Below are positions 10,808-20,626 of a stretch of 64,000 nt of DNA, piece by piece. Both the position numbers and the translations under genes were made by a program. Every line of letters starts with the position of its first letter. Within the stretch, counting starts at the first letter, position 1. Below the pieces are notes generated by a model. The model was not told the DNA's origin. It was given only the letters and a program-made list of their open reading frames with translations, and did no database searches. The DNA comes from a bacterium (GTDB taxonomy: Bacteria > Bacteroidota > Bacteroidia > Flavobacteriales > Schleiferiaceae), in assembly GCA_016125155.1 (NCBI GenBank), contig WGMI01000003.1, positions 62,001-126,000 on the forward strand. The letters run 5' to 3'.

Positions 10808-12400
10808 ATGGCCAACGCGGTCTCTTTGCCTACCCTCGAAGACCTCCGATCTGCCTCGTTCGACACCCTGAGGGCGTGGGCGGAAGTGTTGCGCCGATTT
10901 TTGACGGAACGACAACCCGGAAAAACAGCCCACCTCGAAAGCAGTCTGGGGGTTTTGGAGCTCACTCTGGTCCTCCACCGCCTGCTCGACACCCCAAACG
11001 ACGTGCTGATCTGGGATGTGGGCCACCAGTGCTACGTGCACAAACTCCTGACGGGCCGTGCCGATCGATTCGATCGCTTGCGCAAACTCGGAGGGCCGAG
11101 CGGTTTTCCGCACCCGGCCGAAAGCCCGTACGATGCCTATGCCACCGGGCATTCGGGAACCGCCTTGTCGGCCTTGGTGGGGATGGCGGCGGCGGCCCGA
11201 ATCGAGGGAACATCGAAGAAGTTCGTGGCGGTGGTGGGCGATGGCGCTCTGACCGGGGGTCAGGCCATGGAGGCGCTCAACCACGCTGGGGTGCTTGGTC
11301 TCGACCTCTTGCTCGTACTCAACGACAACCGCTTTTCGATCGATCCCACCTCGGGCGCCCTGAACGAATTCGGCCGCTACGATGCGTTGTTCGATGCCTT
11401 CAACTGGACCTACCAGGGACCCGTCGATGGGCACAACCTCGAAGACCTCGAGGCTGTTTTGGGTAAAAACCTGGGGCAATCCGGGTGCAGGGTGGTGCAC
11501 ATCACAACCCAAAGGCCCTCTTTGGCTGCACCCGGAGCCCCTTCCTCCGATTTTACTTCGGTCTATGCCCGCTATGCCGTCGAACGCCTCGAGCGCGACC
11601 CGCGGTTTGTACTGATCAGCCCGGCCATGCTCGGGCCTGCCGGACTTCTACCGCTTCAGGAGCGCTATCCCCATCGGGTCTTCGATCCCGGCATTGCCGA
11701 ACAACACGCGGTGGGCTTGGCTGCGGGGCTGGCCACCGGGGGTATGCGGCCCTCGGTCCACCTCTATTCGACTTTTGCCCAAAGGGCGTTTGATCAATTG
11801 GTCGGCGATGTGGCCTTGCAAAATCTCCCCGTCCAATTTCTGATCGACCGGGCCGGGATTACAGGCGAAGACGGAGCCACGCATCAAGGTGCTTTCGATG
11901 TGGGCCTTTTACGGCTCATTCCTGGAATAGAACTATGGGATCCCATCGATGGAACAGCGCTTGAGTCCATTTTGCGCTCGACCGAAGACCGATCTGGGCC
12001 CATCGCGGTGCGCATTCCGCGCTCGGGATTGCCCCCGCACCGAGAGAACACCCCCATCGATGCCCCGGCTTATCTCGACAAAGCTCCCGATGGACAGCGG
12101 CTTTGGATTGTTCTTGGCCATGCGGTGCATTGGGCGCAACCGGGGGCACACGAGGGTCTGGCCGTTGTTCAGCGCATCAAGCCCCTTCCCGAGGCCGAAC
12201 TCGAGGTGTGGAGCCGTCTGAGTACAGATTGGATGGTGCTGGAAGATGCCGCCTCCATTGGCGGACTGGGAGAGGCCTTATCGGGCTGGATTACCGGGCG
12301 GGGACTCCCCATCCGACTCGAAATGCGCGGCATTCCGGATCGGTTTATTGCCCACGGCAGCCCGGAAGAACTCCGGCGGCTGTGCGGAATGCAGCCTTAG
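10808..12400 (+). CDS. dxs: 1-deoxy-D-xylulose-5-phosphate synthase, compact form
   Basis: LIWDVGHQCYVHKLLTGR, VVGDGALTGG...NDN (ThDP), GPVDGHN, FDPGIAEQHAVGLAAGLA, DRAGITGEDGATHQGAFD; 530 aa. Confidence 0.88.
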   Translation: MANAVSLPTLEDLRSASFDTLRAWAEVLRRFLTERQPGKTAHLESSLGVLELTLVLHRLLDTPNDVLIWDVGHQCYVHKLLTGRADRFDRLRKLGGPSGFPHPAESPYDAYATGHSGTALSALVGMAAAARIEGTSKKFVAVVGDGALTGGQAMEALNHAGVLGLDLLLVLNDNRFSIDPTSGALNEFGRYDALFDAFNWTYQGPVDGHNLEDLEAVLGKNLGQSGCRVVHITTQRPSLAAPGAPSSDFTSVYARYAVERLERDPRFVLISPAMLGPAGLLPLQERYPHRVFDPGIAEQHAVGLAAGLATGGMRPSVHLYSTFAQRAFDQLVGDVALQNLPVQFLIDRAGITGEDGATHQGAFDVGLLRLIPGIELWDPIDGTALESILRSTEDRSGPIAVRIPRSGLPPHRENTPIDAPAYLDKAPDGQRLWIVLGHAVHWAQPGAHEGLAVVQRIKPLPEAELEVWSRLSTDWMVLEDAASIGGLGEALSGWITGRGLPIRLEMRGIPDRFIAHGSPEELRRLCGMQP

Positions 12401-12409
12401 GGGCGGGCT

Positions 12410-12565
12410 TTACACAATACCCAACTCCTCCCGCATCAGGGCCGACTCTTCCTCATTCAGCCCCAGGGTGCGCCTCAGCGCCAAAAAACTGTGGCCTTCT
12501 TCGAGTCCATAGCGCATTACGGCCTTTTTGATGAAGGTCTCTGCAGAAAAGGGTTCTTCGATCAT
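12410..12565 (-). CDS. small hypothetical protein (51 aa)
   Basis: Plausible ORF MIEEPFSAETFIKKAVMRYGLEEGHSFLALRRTLGLNEEESALMREELGIV in the dxs/mutS2 gap. Confidence 0.35.
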   Translation of the reverse strand: MIEEPFSAETFIKKAVMRYGLEEGHSFLALRRTLGLNEEESALMREELGIV

Positions 12566-12635
12566 CTCGGGTTCCGGTTTTGCCAAAGGTCTCCGACCCA
12601 CATTAAGAAACCCTCCGCCTCGTGTTAGCTCAGCG

Positions 12636-14798
12636 TTAGGTATTTGAATTGTTATCCTCTTTTTGTTGAGAACTTTTTGAGCCAGCAAGTTTCGGGGGCT
12701 TGGGTTCGGCCTTGGCAATCCGATCGCGCTCCACCGTGCTCTTGATGTTGCCAAAAGTCACCGTATAGCGCCCGTTGCGCACCTGTTCAACCTGGCCTTT
12801 TTGACGGGTGCCGAGCAAAACCACTTCGTCCCCCACCGCGATGGGCAGAGCCTTGAGCCGCTCGAGCTGCTCCTCCCTGCGCTTTTGCGCTTGGGCGTGT
12901 TCCTTTTTCTTCTCTTTCTTCAGTGCCCCGCCTTGCTCGCCCAAATAGGTCAAAATGCGCTCCATTACCGCGTCTTTGTCTTTTTTGCCCCGGGCTTTCA
13001 ACCATTCGGCGGCCAGCGACCCAAACCGTTTGCCCCACATCAACTGACGGCTGCTCTGCTCATTCATCGCGCCTTGGCGCTGCAATTTTTCTTCCAGCTG
13101 TCCGATGGTGCGCTCTTGGTCCCGCCTCAGTTTTCTCAGTTCGGCGAGCTCGGATTCGAGGGCCTGCCGCTGGTTCTTGATGCGTTGCCGCTCGTTTTCA
13201 ATTTCGACCAACATGCGGTCCAGTTTCACCTTGTCCTTGGAAAGCCTCTGTTTCGCTGAGCGAATCAATCCCGTATCGAGACCAGACCGATGGGCTACTT
13301 CAAAGGTGTACGAGCTCCCCGGCATGCCGGTTTGGAGCTTGTAGAGCGGGCTCAAGGTAGCTTGGTCGAACTCCATGCTGCCATTCACGACCCCATCGAG
13401 TTCGTTGGCCAGCGCTTTGATGCGGTTAAAATGGGTGGTAATGACGCCCAGGGCCCCAGATTGATGGAGCCGATCGAGTACTTCTTCGGCCAGCGCACTG
13501 CCCAGTTCTGGGTCCGAACCCGAGCCGAATTCGTCGATGAGAAACACACAACCCTCCGTGGAGCGCTCGAGAATGGCCTTGGTTTTGAGCAGGCGCGAGC
13601 TGTAGGTCGAAAGTTCGTTTTCGATCGACTGGCTGTCGCCAATGTCGGCGGCTATGCCTTGAAAGACGCCAAACACCGACCGCGGATCGACGGGAACCAA
13701 CAGGCCAGACTGCACCATAATCTGCAACAAGCCGACCGTTTTCAACGCCACCGATTTGCCCCCCGCGTTGGGTCCGCTCACCACGAGAATCCGCGTGTTG
13801 GGATCCAGCCGGAGGTCAACGGGAACAGTGGGCTTGCCCTTGGTCCGGTTCATCAGCCACAAAACCGGGTTGTAGGCTTGTCTCAATTCCAGTACCCCTT
13901 GTTCGACCAAGACCGGTCGGCTCGCCCCCGTTTTGTGGGCAAACCAGCCCTTGGCCCGAACAAAATCAAAGCGCACCAAAATTGACCTCCTACACTCTAA
14001 ATCAGGAGAATAAATCGACAACTCGGCGGTAAGAGCCGTCAGAATCCGCTGGATTTCTTTTCGCTCCTCATCGAGGAGCAAGGCCACCTCGTTGTTGGTC
14101 TCAATGCACTCCGCGGGTTCGAGGTAATAAAGCGAGTGCCTGGACGAGCTCCCGTGGAGCAACCCAGACACCTGATTTTTGTAGGCCGCTTGAATGGCCA
14201 AAACGCGCCGATTGTCGAAGACCGTTTCGCTGATATCGCCCAAAAAACCCTTATCCAACCATTTCTGACGCGCCTTGAGAAAGAGCCGGTCGGCTAAAAT
14301 CCGCTTGCGCGAAAGCTCATTGCGAATGGACTGCAGGGCACTGCTCGCGTTGCTCCGCACTTCGCCCTGGAGGTCGAACACCCGGTCGATAGCCTTGGGT
14401 ACTTCGGGAAGCGGTGGAGCGTCCGAGACCATTTCTCCCAAGGCCGGCGCGGTCGCGCCGTGTTCCCGGCAATACGCGTAAATCCCGGCATAAACGCTGC
14501 ACAGTTGTTTGATCTCCAGAAACTGAGAAGACTGCAGACAGGCCCCTTTGATCCCCAACAAGGACAGGGTTCCGGGCTCGAGTTCAAACGCAGGGCTCGG
14601 CAATGCAAAGCCCCGTTGAAACTGCTGCAGCGCCTGGTCGGCGATGTCGAGCGCTGCTTCTACCAACTCAGGAACCGAAAGCGGGCGCAGTTCCCGACAG
14701 CGCTGTTCGGCCTCCGATGTGGTGCAGCACTGCGCCAGGGCTTCCAAAACCTCCGAAGCGTCGAGGCTTTCGAATAGGTCGTCTGGAAAGAGGTTCAT
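12636..14798 (-). CDS. MutS2-like DNA mismatch repair ATPase without an obvious Smr domain
   Basis: GPNAGGKSVALKTVGLLQIMVQSGLLVP Walker A, DEFGSGSDPELGSALAEEVLD; C-terminus ends after a KOW-like segment. Confidence 0.9.
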   Translation of the reverse strand: MNLFPDDLFESLDASEVLEALAQCCTTSEAEQRCRELRPLSVPELVEAALDIADQALQQFQRGFALPSPAFELEPGTLSLLGIKGACLQSSQFLEIKQLCSVYAGIYAYCREHGATAPALGEMVSDAPPLPEVPKAIDRVFDLQGEVRSNASSALQSIRNELSRKRILADRLFLKARQKWLDKGFLGDISETVFDNRRVLAIQAAYKNQVSGLLHGSSSRHSLYYLEPAECIETNNEVALLLDEERKEIQRILTALTAELSIYSPDLECRRSILVRFDFVRAKGWFAHKTGASRPVLVEQGVLELRQAYNPVLWLMNRTKGKPTVPVDLRLDPNTRILVVSGPNAGGKSVALKTVGLLQIMVQSGLLVPVDPRSVFGVFQGIAADIGDSQSIENELSTYSSRLLKTKAILERSTEGCVFLIDEFGSGSDPELGSALAEEVLDRLHQSGALGVITTHFNRIKALANELDGVVNGSMEFDQATLSPLYKLQTGMPGSSYTFEVAHRSGLDTGLIRSAKQRLSKDKVKLDRMLVEIENERQRIKNQRQALESELAELRKLRRDQERTIGQLEEKLQRQGAMNEQSSRQLMWGKRFGSLAAEWLKARGKKDKDAVMERILTYLGEQGGALKKEKKKEHAQAQKRREEQLERLKALPIAVGDEVVLLGTRQKGQVEQVRNGRYTVTFGNIKSTVERDRIAKAEPKPPKLAGSKSSQQKEDNNSNT

Positions 14799-14917
14799 CG
14801 AGACCACCGCCCAAAGGTACAGATCGGGTAGGCCCGCTCATGGTCCCCCGAAGCCGTGTACGGTCCGATCCGTCTTTGCCGGGCCCGCGGTTGTACCAAG
14901 GACCCCAGTGCAGTGTA

Positions 14918-14929
14918 CCCCAATTGGGG
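14918..14929. other. Perfect palindrome CCCCAATTGGGG
   Basis: 12-bp palindrome in the divergent mutS2/LruC-unit intergenic region. Confidence 0.5.
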
Positions 14930-15047
14930 GGATTATTCCCCTTTTGGGAAGATTTGGATCGTGAAAAAAACTCTATAATTCTGAATATCAACATATAGGA
15001 TCTTCGGCACAATTGTTACTATTCTGTGGAAAACAACTCATCTTACC

Positions 15048-15443
15048 ATGAAAACGAGCATTTATGTAGTAGCCTTCGCGGCTGTCGTGCTCGGGGCGTG
15101 CAGCAAAGAAGTGAACGATGGTGTCAATCCTACCACTCCTGCTCGTTTCGAAGACCTCCAAGTCGATGCCAATTTCGACTGGAAAACCACCCAAGACGTA
15201 ACCATCAACATCGAGGGCATTCCTACCCCGGTTCCGGTTCAGTCTACGTTGGTCATCATGGACGTTCAAGGTCGTGCCATCCACAAGGCCCTGCACACCA
15301 TGTCGGAAACCGAAAGTCTTTCGATGACGCTCCCCGCGCACATCAAGTCTTTGGTAGTGAAGTACGGATCGAACCAGAAGGAGTTCGCCATCGAGAACGG
15401 AACCGTTCAGGTGTCTTTCCTTCCCGAAGACCGCGACCAATAA
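15048..15443 (+). CDS. hypothetical lipoprotein, partner of the LruC-domain gene
   Basis: Signal peptide with lipobox VVLGACS; FDWKTTQDVTINIEG motif. Confidence 0.7.
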   Translation: MKTSIYVVAFAAVVLGACSKEVNDGVNPTTPARFEDLQVDANFDWKTTQDVTINIEGIPTPVPVQSTLVIMDVQGRAIHKALHTMSETESLSMTLPAHIKSLVVKYGSNQKEFAIENGTVQVSFLPEDRDQ

Positions 15444-15473
15444 TCAGCACCCCCGAAATAAGATTCTGAAATC

Positions 15474-16922
15474 ATGAAAAAGACCCTATTGCTCAGTAGC
15501 CTTCTGGCCCTCGGCGGCATCGCTCAGGCCCAGTTTACCCAGACCTTCGAAAGCGGCTCGCGCCCAATCGAAGTCGCCAACTGCTGGTCGTTCCGCAATG
15601 TTGGTTTGACCAACCAAGCGAGCGAAATCATCACCGGCAACTACTCCTCGGAGTCGTTTGGTGCTCCCGGTACCTCCATTTTCATCAAGACCCCTTGGTT
15701 GATTTGGAACAACGGAAACGTGACGCTGAACGCCCGTTTACGCGCCCTCGGAAACGACAACCAAGGCCTCAAAGTGTACTTTATCCCCTTTGACAACAAC
15801 CAGCCGAACGGCGAAGGTGCTGCTACGGGATTGGTCTACCAGTTTGACTTCGCCACCCAAGCCGTTCCGGACGTCGTTACGCCCCAGAACCTGAGCTTTG
15901 CCGTTCCCGCCGCCGTAAAGAACGGTCAGCCCTGGAAGATGTTTGTGACGTTCTATATGGACAACACCAACAAACTGATCACCGACAACTGGTCGATGCC
16001 CGCTACCTACTACAGCGATCCGCTGAATGGCTGCGCGCCTTCTACCGCCATCCTCGATGCCGACAACGACGGTGTGGCCGACAACGACGACGACTTTCCG
16101 AATGATCCCAACTTGGCCTACTTGACCTACTACCCGGTCAATGCCGCTGGTTTTGGCTCAGTAGCCTATGAAGATTTGTGGCCTGCCAAAGGCGACTTCG
16201 ACTTCAACGACCTCGTCGTAGACTACCAGTTGCAGGTAAAGAGCGATGCGCAGAGCCGCGTTCGCTTTGTAGAGGCCGATTTGTATGCCCGTGCCGTAGG
16301 TGCTGGCATCAACCACGGCTTTGGTTTTGAAATCGATGGCATGTCGCCCGGTTTCATCAGCAACGTGACCGGTCAGGTTTTGACCGATGGCTACATCACC
16401 CTTGCCGCCAATGGCTTGGAAGCTGGTCAGACCAACGCGGTGATGATTCCTTGGGACAACACCGAAAGCGTGATAAATCGCGTAGGCGGTCCGTTCCACA
16501 ACACCGATCCCAACTTTGGCACCGGTACAGCCGACACCGTTACTGTTGTGATTGAATTCGCTGCTCCGTATATCGCCGACGCCTACCTGTACTCGACGGC
16601 TTTGAAGCCTTTCTTGATCAAAGGCCGCAACCGGATGATGGAAATCCACCTCCCGGATCGCGCTCCCACCGATTTGGGAACCTTCAACATCTTCGGAACC
16701 GGAGACGACGACAGCAACCCTGGCATCGGTCGCTACTACAAGACCGCGAACAATCTTCCTTGGGCATTGGCTCTTCCCGTGAAGTTTGACTATCCCGTCG
16801 AAAAAGCCGACTTGCTCACCGCCCACCTGAACTTCGCTGCTTGGGCCCAAAGCGGAGGCGTCATGTTCCCGGATTGGTACCTCAACCTCCCCGGCTACCG
16901 CAACGCTGCCAACATTTACTGA
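15474..16922 (+). CDS. LruC domain-containing secreted protein
   Basis: DADNDGVADNDDDFPNDPNLAYLTYYPVNAAGFGSVAYEDLWPAKGDFDFNDLVVDYQLQ typical of LruC (DUF4842). Confidence 0.88.
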   Translation: MKKTLLLSSLLALGGIAQAQFTQTFESGSRPIEVANCWSFRNVGLTNQASEIITGNYSSESFGAPGTSIFIKTPWLIWNNGNVTLNARLRALGNDNQGLKVYFIPFDNNQPNGEGAATGLVYQFDFATQAVPDVVTPQNLSFAVPAAVKNGQPWKMFVTFYMDNTNKLITDNWSMPATYYSDPLNGCAPSTAILDADNDGVADNDDDFPNDPNLAYLTYYPVNAAGFGSVAYEDLWPAKGDFDFNDLVVDYQLQVKSDAQSRVRFVEADLYARAVGAGINHGFGFEIDGMSPGFISNVTGQVLTDGYITLAANGLEAGQTNAVMIPWDNTESVINRVGGPFHNTDPNFGTGTADTVTVVIEFAAPYIADAYLYSTALKPFLIKGRNRMMEIHLPDRAPTDLGTFNIFGTGDDDSNPGIGRYYKTANNLPWALALPVKFDYPVEKADLLTAHLNFAAWAQSGGVMFPDWYLNLPGYRNAANIY

Positions 16923-16944
16923 TCCTTTCCAACAACCAACCCCG

Positions 16945-16978
16945 AAAGCCCTTCTCGCGCAAGCGAGGGGGCTTTTTT
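16945..16978 (+). terminator. intrinsic terminator
   Basis: AAAGCCCttCTCGCgcaaGCGAGggGGCTTTTTT shortly after the LruC stop. Confidence 0.85.
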
Positions 16979-17095
16979 CGTTACCATCGTTTGGCTGCGG
17001 TCCTCAGAGGCTCCGTAAGCCCTAGCGCTCCAGTACATACCTACATCGTATAACCGCGATGCTTCGCAGCTCCGGTAAGGGCGATTGTTACAGGT

Positions 17096-18802
17096 TCAGA
17101 CAAACCACGCCTGCACCTCGTCGAGCAAGAGCGCGGGAACGTCCCATTTGTTCTTTTTGCGCAGCCCGTTGAGCTGCTGATGCACCTGGGTGGGCTTGAG
17201 TTCGCGCAGGGCTTCGGGGCTTCCATAGAGCTCGGTCAAAGCCCCAATCCAGCGCGGGTCCAACGCCCAGCCGTCAAATCCCGACCGTGCAGAGGATACG
17301 GCTAGGGCCTCGGGGCGCATTTGGGGGAAGAACAGCACTTCCTGAATCGAACTCTGGGCCGTGAGCAACATGGCCAGACGGTCGATCCCAATGCCCATTC
17401 CCGCCGTTGGGGGCATGCCGAATTCGAGGGCGCGTAAAAAGTCGTGATCGATGAACATGGCCTCGTCGTCCCCTTTCTGGCTCAGCCGAAGCTGCTCTTC
17501 AAACCGCTCGCGTTGATCGATGGGGTCGTTGAGCTCGGAGTAGGCATTGGCCAGCTCTTTGCCGTTGATCATGAGTTCGAACCGCTCGGTATAGTCCGGG
17601 TCGTCCCGATGTCGCTTGCAGAGCGGGCTCATCTCGATCGGATAATCGGTAATAAAGGTGGGCTGCACGTAGTGTTTTTCGCATCGCTCCCCAAACAAAG
17701 TGTCGATCAGTTTGCCCTTGCCCATCTCGGGGCCTACTTCGAGGCTTTCCTGAACACAGAACGCCCTGATTTCGTCTTCGCTTTTGCGGTGGATATCGAA
17801 GCTGGTGTGCTCGAGAATCGCGTTGCGCATGCTGACCCGGGCAAAGGGAGCCGACAGTTCAATCGTCCGGTTGTCGAGGGTCACTTCGGTGCGTCCGTTC
17901 ACCGCCCGAGCCGTATGTTCGATCAGCTGTTCGGTAAACTCCATCATCCAGCGATAATCCTGAAAGGCCACATAGATTTCGAGGATGGTAAATTCCGGAT
18001 TGTGGGTGCGGTCCATGCCCTCGTTGCGAAAATCGCGGGCAAATTCAAAAACGCCTTCAAACCCGCCAACAATCAATCTTTTGAGATACAGTTCGTTGGC
18101 AATGCGCAAATACAGAGGAACATCGAGTGCGTTGTGGTGGGTTATGAACGGTCGCGCAGTGGCCCCTCCGGGAATGGGCTGCAGCACGGGGGTATCGACT
18201 TCCAAGTAACCCCGCTCCAAAAAGAACTCCCGCATGGCCTGAACCATCCGGCTGCGCTTGAGGAAAACGGTCTTGACTTCGGGATTTACAATCAAATCCA
18301 CATACCGCATTCGGTAGCGCAACTCGGGATCGGTAAACCCGTCGTGTACATGGCCTTCCGAATCGATTTTCACGACAGGCAATGGACGAAGCGTCTTGGC
18401 CAGAACGGTCAAATCGCGTACATGCACCGAGCGTTCCCCGGTTTGGGTGGTAAAGAGGAATCCCTCGACCCCAATCCAATCGCCAAAATCGAGCTGTTTT
18501 TTAAAGACTTCGTTGTACAAGACCCCATCGCCTGCCGTGCCGAGGTCGTCTCGATTCAAGTAGAGCTGAATCCGACCATGCGCGTCCTGCAGTTCGGCAA
18601 ACGAGGCCTTGCCCATAATGCGCCGTTCCATCAAACGCCCTGCGAGCCGAACGGTCTGTTGGGGCGACAAGGTGTCGGCTTCGGCCAGGAGCGAAGCGGT
18701 GTTGTGGGTGCGCTGAAACGCAGCGGCGGGATAGGGATCGATGCCCGATTGCATCAACTGGAGCCGCGCCGCTTGGCGCAATCGTTCTTGTTCGCTGGCC
18801 AT
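17096..18802 (-). CDS. lysS: lysyl-tRNA synthetase
   Basis: Class II aaRS; FEFARDFRNEGMDRTHNPEFTILEIY; GMPPTAGMGIGIDRLAMLLT. Confidence 0.96.
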   Translation of the reverse strand: MASEQERLRQAARLQLMQSGIDPYPAAAFQRTHNTASLLAEADTLSPQQTVRLAGRLMERRIMGKASFAELQDAHGRIQLYLNRDDLGTAGDGVLYNEVFKKQLDFGDWIGVEGFLFTTQTGERSVHVRDLTVLAKTLRPLPVVKIDSEGHVHDGFTDPELRYRMRYVDLIVNPEVKTVFLKRSRMVQAMREFFLERGYLEVDTPVLQPIPGGATARPFITHHNALDVPLYLRIANELYLKRLIVGGFEGVFEFARDFRNEGMDRTHNPEFTILEIYVAFQDYRWMMEFTEQLIEHTARAVNGRTEVTLDNRTIELSAPFARVSMRNAILEHTSFDIHRKSEDEIRAFCVQESLEVGPEMGKGKLIDTLFGERCEKHYVQPTFITDYPIEMSPLCKRHRDDPDYTERFELMINGKELANAYSELNDPIDQRERFEEQLRLSQKGDDEAMFIDHDFLRALEFGMPPTAGMGIGIDRLAMLLTAQSSIQEVLFFPQMRPEALAVSSARSGFDGWALDPRWIGALTELYGSPEALRELKPTQVHQQLNGLRKKNKWDVPALLLDEVQAWFV

Positions 18803-18848
18803 AATAAGTTCGAATGGGGAGGCAAAGATAACAGGGCCTCAAATGGAC

Positions 18849-18856
18849 TAGATTTG
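18849..18856 (+). promoter_or_regulatory. -7-like box TAGATTTG
   Basis: Matches TAnnTTTG, 31 nt before the SIS gene start. Confidence 0.35.
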
Positions 18857-18887
18857 GGGGAGCAAAGCCCTTTTCACGTATATCCCG

Positions 18888-19883
18888 ATGGAGGAACTCA
18901 TTCTGCATTTTCCCGATCACCTCGAAAGCGCGCTCCAAGAGGCCGATCGCACTGCCCAACACTGGAAATTTCCCGCCCGTCGCTTTGAGTCTATTGCTAT
19001 CACTGGTCTGGGCGGTTCGGGCATCGGCGGAAGCATGGTGGCGGACTGGGTTCAATCCACGGCCCGGATGCCGATCGTTGTCAATAAAAACTACGACCTC
19101 CCTGCTTTTGTCAACCGAAATACCTTGGTGTTGGCGTGCAGTTATAGTGGGAATACCGAAGAAACCCTGTCGGCAGCGCGTCAGGCCGGGGCGGCCGGGG
19201 CCGAAGTAGCCGTCATCAGTTCGGGGGGCGCCTTGTTGAACATGGCTCGAGAGCACGGGTGGAATGCCTTCGAGGTGCCCGGAGGCAATCCACCCCGCAG
19301 TATGTTGGGTTGGAACCTCGGGGGATTGATGCGGTTGCTCGACTACTACGACACCGGGGTTCCGGAATACCGCGCGGCTTTTGCCCAAGCCATTGAGGGC
19401 ATGAGGGCGCATCACTCTTCGATTCGGGCCGAAGCCGAGGCCAAAGCCTTGGAATTGCGAGGACGGTGTTTAGTGTTGTACGCCACCGAAGGCATGGGGG
19501 GATTGGCGATGCGGCTGCGGCAGCAGTTCAATGAAAACAGCAAAATGCTCGGGTGGTCGGCGGTCATCCCAGAAATGAACCACAACGAACTGGTGGGCTG
19601 GGCCGGCGGAAGCGATCACTACGCAGTGGTCTTTATGAGACACGGTTTTGAGCATCCGCGCAACGCCTACCGGGCGGAGCTCAATGCCGATTTGATTCGG
19701 CGCTCCACCCCCCACATTCAGCACTGGAGCGGGCAGGGCAACAGCCTGATCGCCCAATCGCTTTGGCTCAGCCACTGGGCCGACTGGGCGAGCCTGAAGC
19801 TCTCCGAACTCAACGGTGTCGACATTCTCGACATCGCGGTCATCGACGACCTCAAGACCCGTCTGGGCGCCCGGGCTGAATGA
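18888..19883 (+). CDS. SIS-domain phosphosugar isomerase (bifunctional phosphoglucose/phosphomannose isomerase-like)
   Basis: AITGLGGSGIGGSMVADWV; SYSGNTEETLSAARQA; MNHNELVGW. Confidence 0.88.
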   Translation: MEELILHFPDHLESALQEADRTAQHWKFPARRFESIAITGLGGSGIGGSMVADWVQSTARMPIVVNKNYDLPAFVNRNTLVLACSYSGNTEETLSAARQAGAAGAEVAVISSGGALLNMAREHGWNAFEVPGGNPPRSMLGWNLGGLMRLLDYYDTGVPEYRAAFAQAIEGMRAHHSSIRAEAEAKALELRGRCLVLYATEGMGGLAMRLRQQFNENSKMLGWSAVIPEMNHNELVGWAGGSDHYAVVFMRHGFEHPRNAYRAELNADLIRRSTPHIQHWSGQGNSLIAQSLWLSHWADWASLKLSELNGVDILDIAVIDDLKTRLGARAE

Positions 19884-20626
19884 ATTCAGAGCGAACCGTT
19901 CGCGTCATCGATCTGGGCACCATCGGCTTTCGCGAGGCCTGGGATCTCCAAAAAGCCCTCTTTGCCGAACTAACCGCGCGCAAATTGCGCAATCGCACTG
20001 TGGCCCATCCCGAACCGCTGGTGCACTACTTGTTGTTGTGTGAGCACCCCCCGGTCTTCACCCTGGGGCGCAGCGGCAACCCCGCGCATTTGCTCGCCCC
20101 TCCCGAACAACTCGAACGCGAGGGCATTGAGTGCATCCCGATCGATCGAGGGGGCGACATCACCTTTCACGGACCCGGTCAGATTGTCGGTTACCCCTTG
20201 CTCGATCTCGACGACTTTTTTACCGACATCCACCGCTATTTGCGCTTGTTGGAGGAGACCATCGTGCTCAGCCTGGCAGACTTTGGCATCGCCTCGGGTC
20301 GCTCTGCAGGCGAAACCGGGGTCTGGCTCGAGCCCGAAGGCCCGCGCGCCCGGAAGATCTGCGCTATGGGCATCAAGGCTTCGCGATGGGTGACCCAACA
20401 CGGTTTTGCGTTCAACCATTCGGTAGATTTGAAGTATTTTAACTACATTGTGCCCTGCGGCATTCAGGGCAAAGCGGTGGCCTCGATGCACGCCGAAGTC
20501 GGCGCTCCTCCTACCAGAGCCGAAGTCGTAGACCGCATTCTGTATCACTTTCAAGCCCTTTTCGAATGCCTATGCTCAACGCCCGAAAAATCCTTCGCTT
20601 TTCGCTCTGGACCAGCCTCGTCCTGA
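19880..20626 (+). CDS. lipB: lipoyl(octanoyl) transferase
   Basis: DRGGDITFHGPGQIVGYPLLDL; KICAMGIKASRWVTQHGFAFN. Confidence 0.94.
   Translation: MNSERTVRVIDLGTIGFREAWDLQKALFAELTARKLRNRTVAHPEPLVHYLLLCEHPPVFTLGRSGNPAHLLAPPEQLEREGIECIPIDRGGDITFHGPGQIVGYPLLDLDDFFTDIHRYLRLLEETIVLSLADFGIASGRSAGETGVWLEPEGPRARKICAMGIKASRWVTQHGFAFNHSVDLKYFNYIVPCGIQGKAVASMHAEVGAPPTRAEVVDRILYHFQALFECLCSTPEKSFAFRSGPASS

Noticed and set aside
17444-18988. 514-aa plus-strand ORF opposite lysS
   Set aside because: Antisense shadow of lysS; no domain features.
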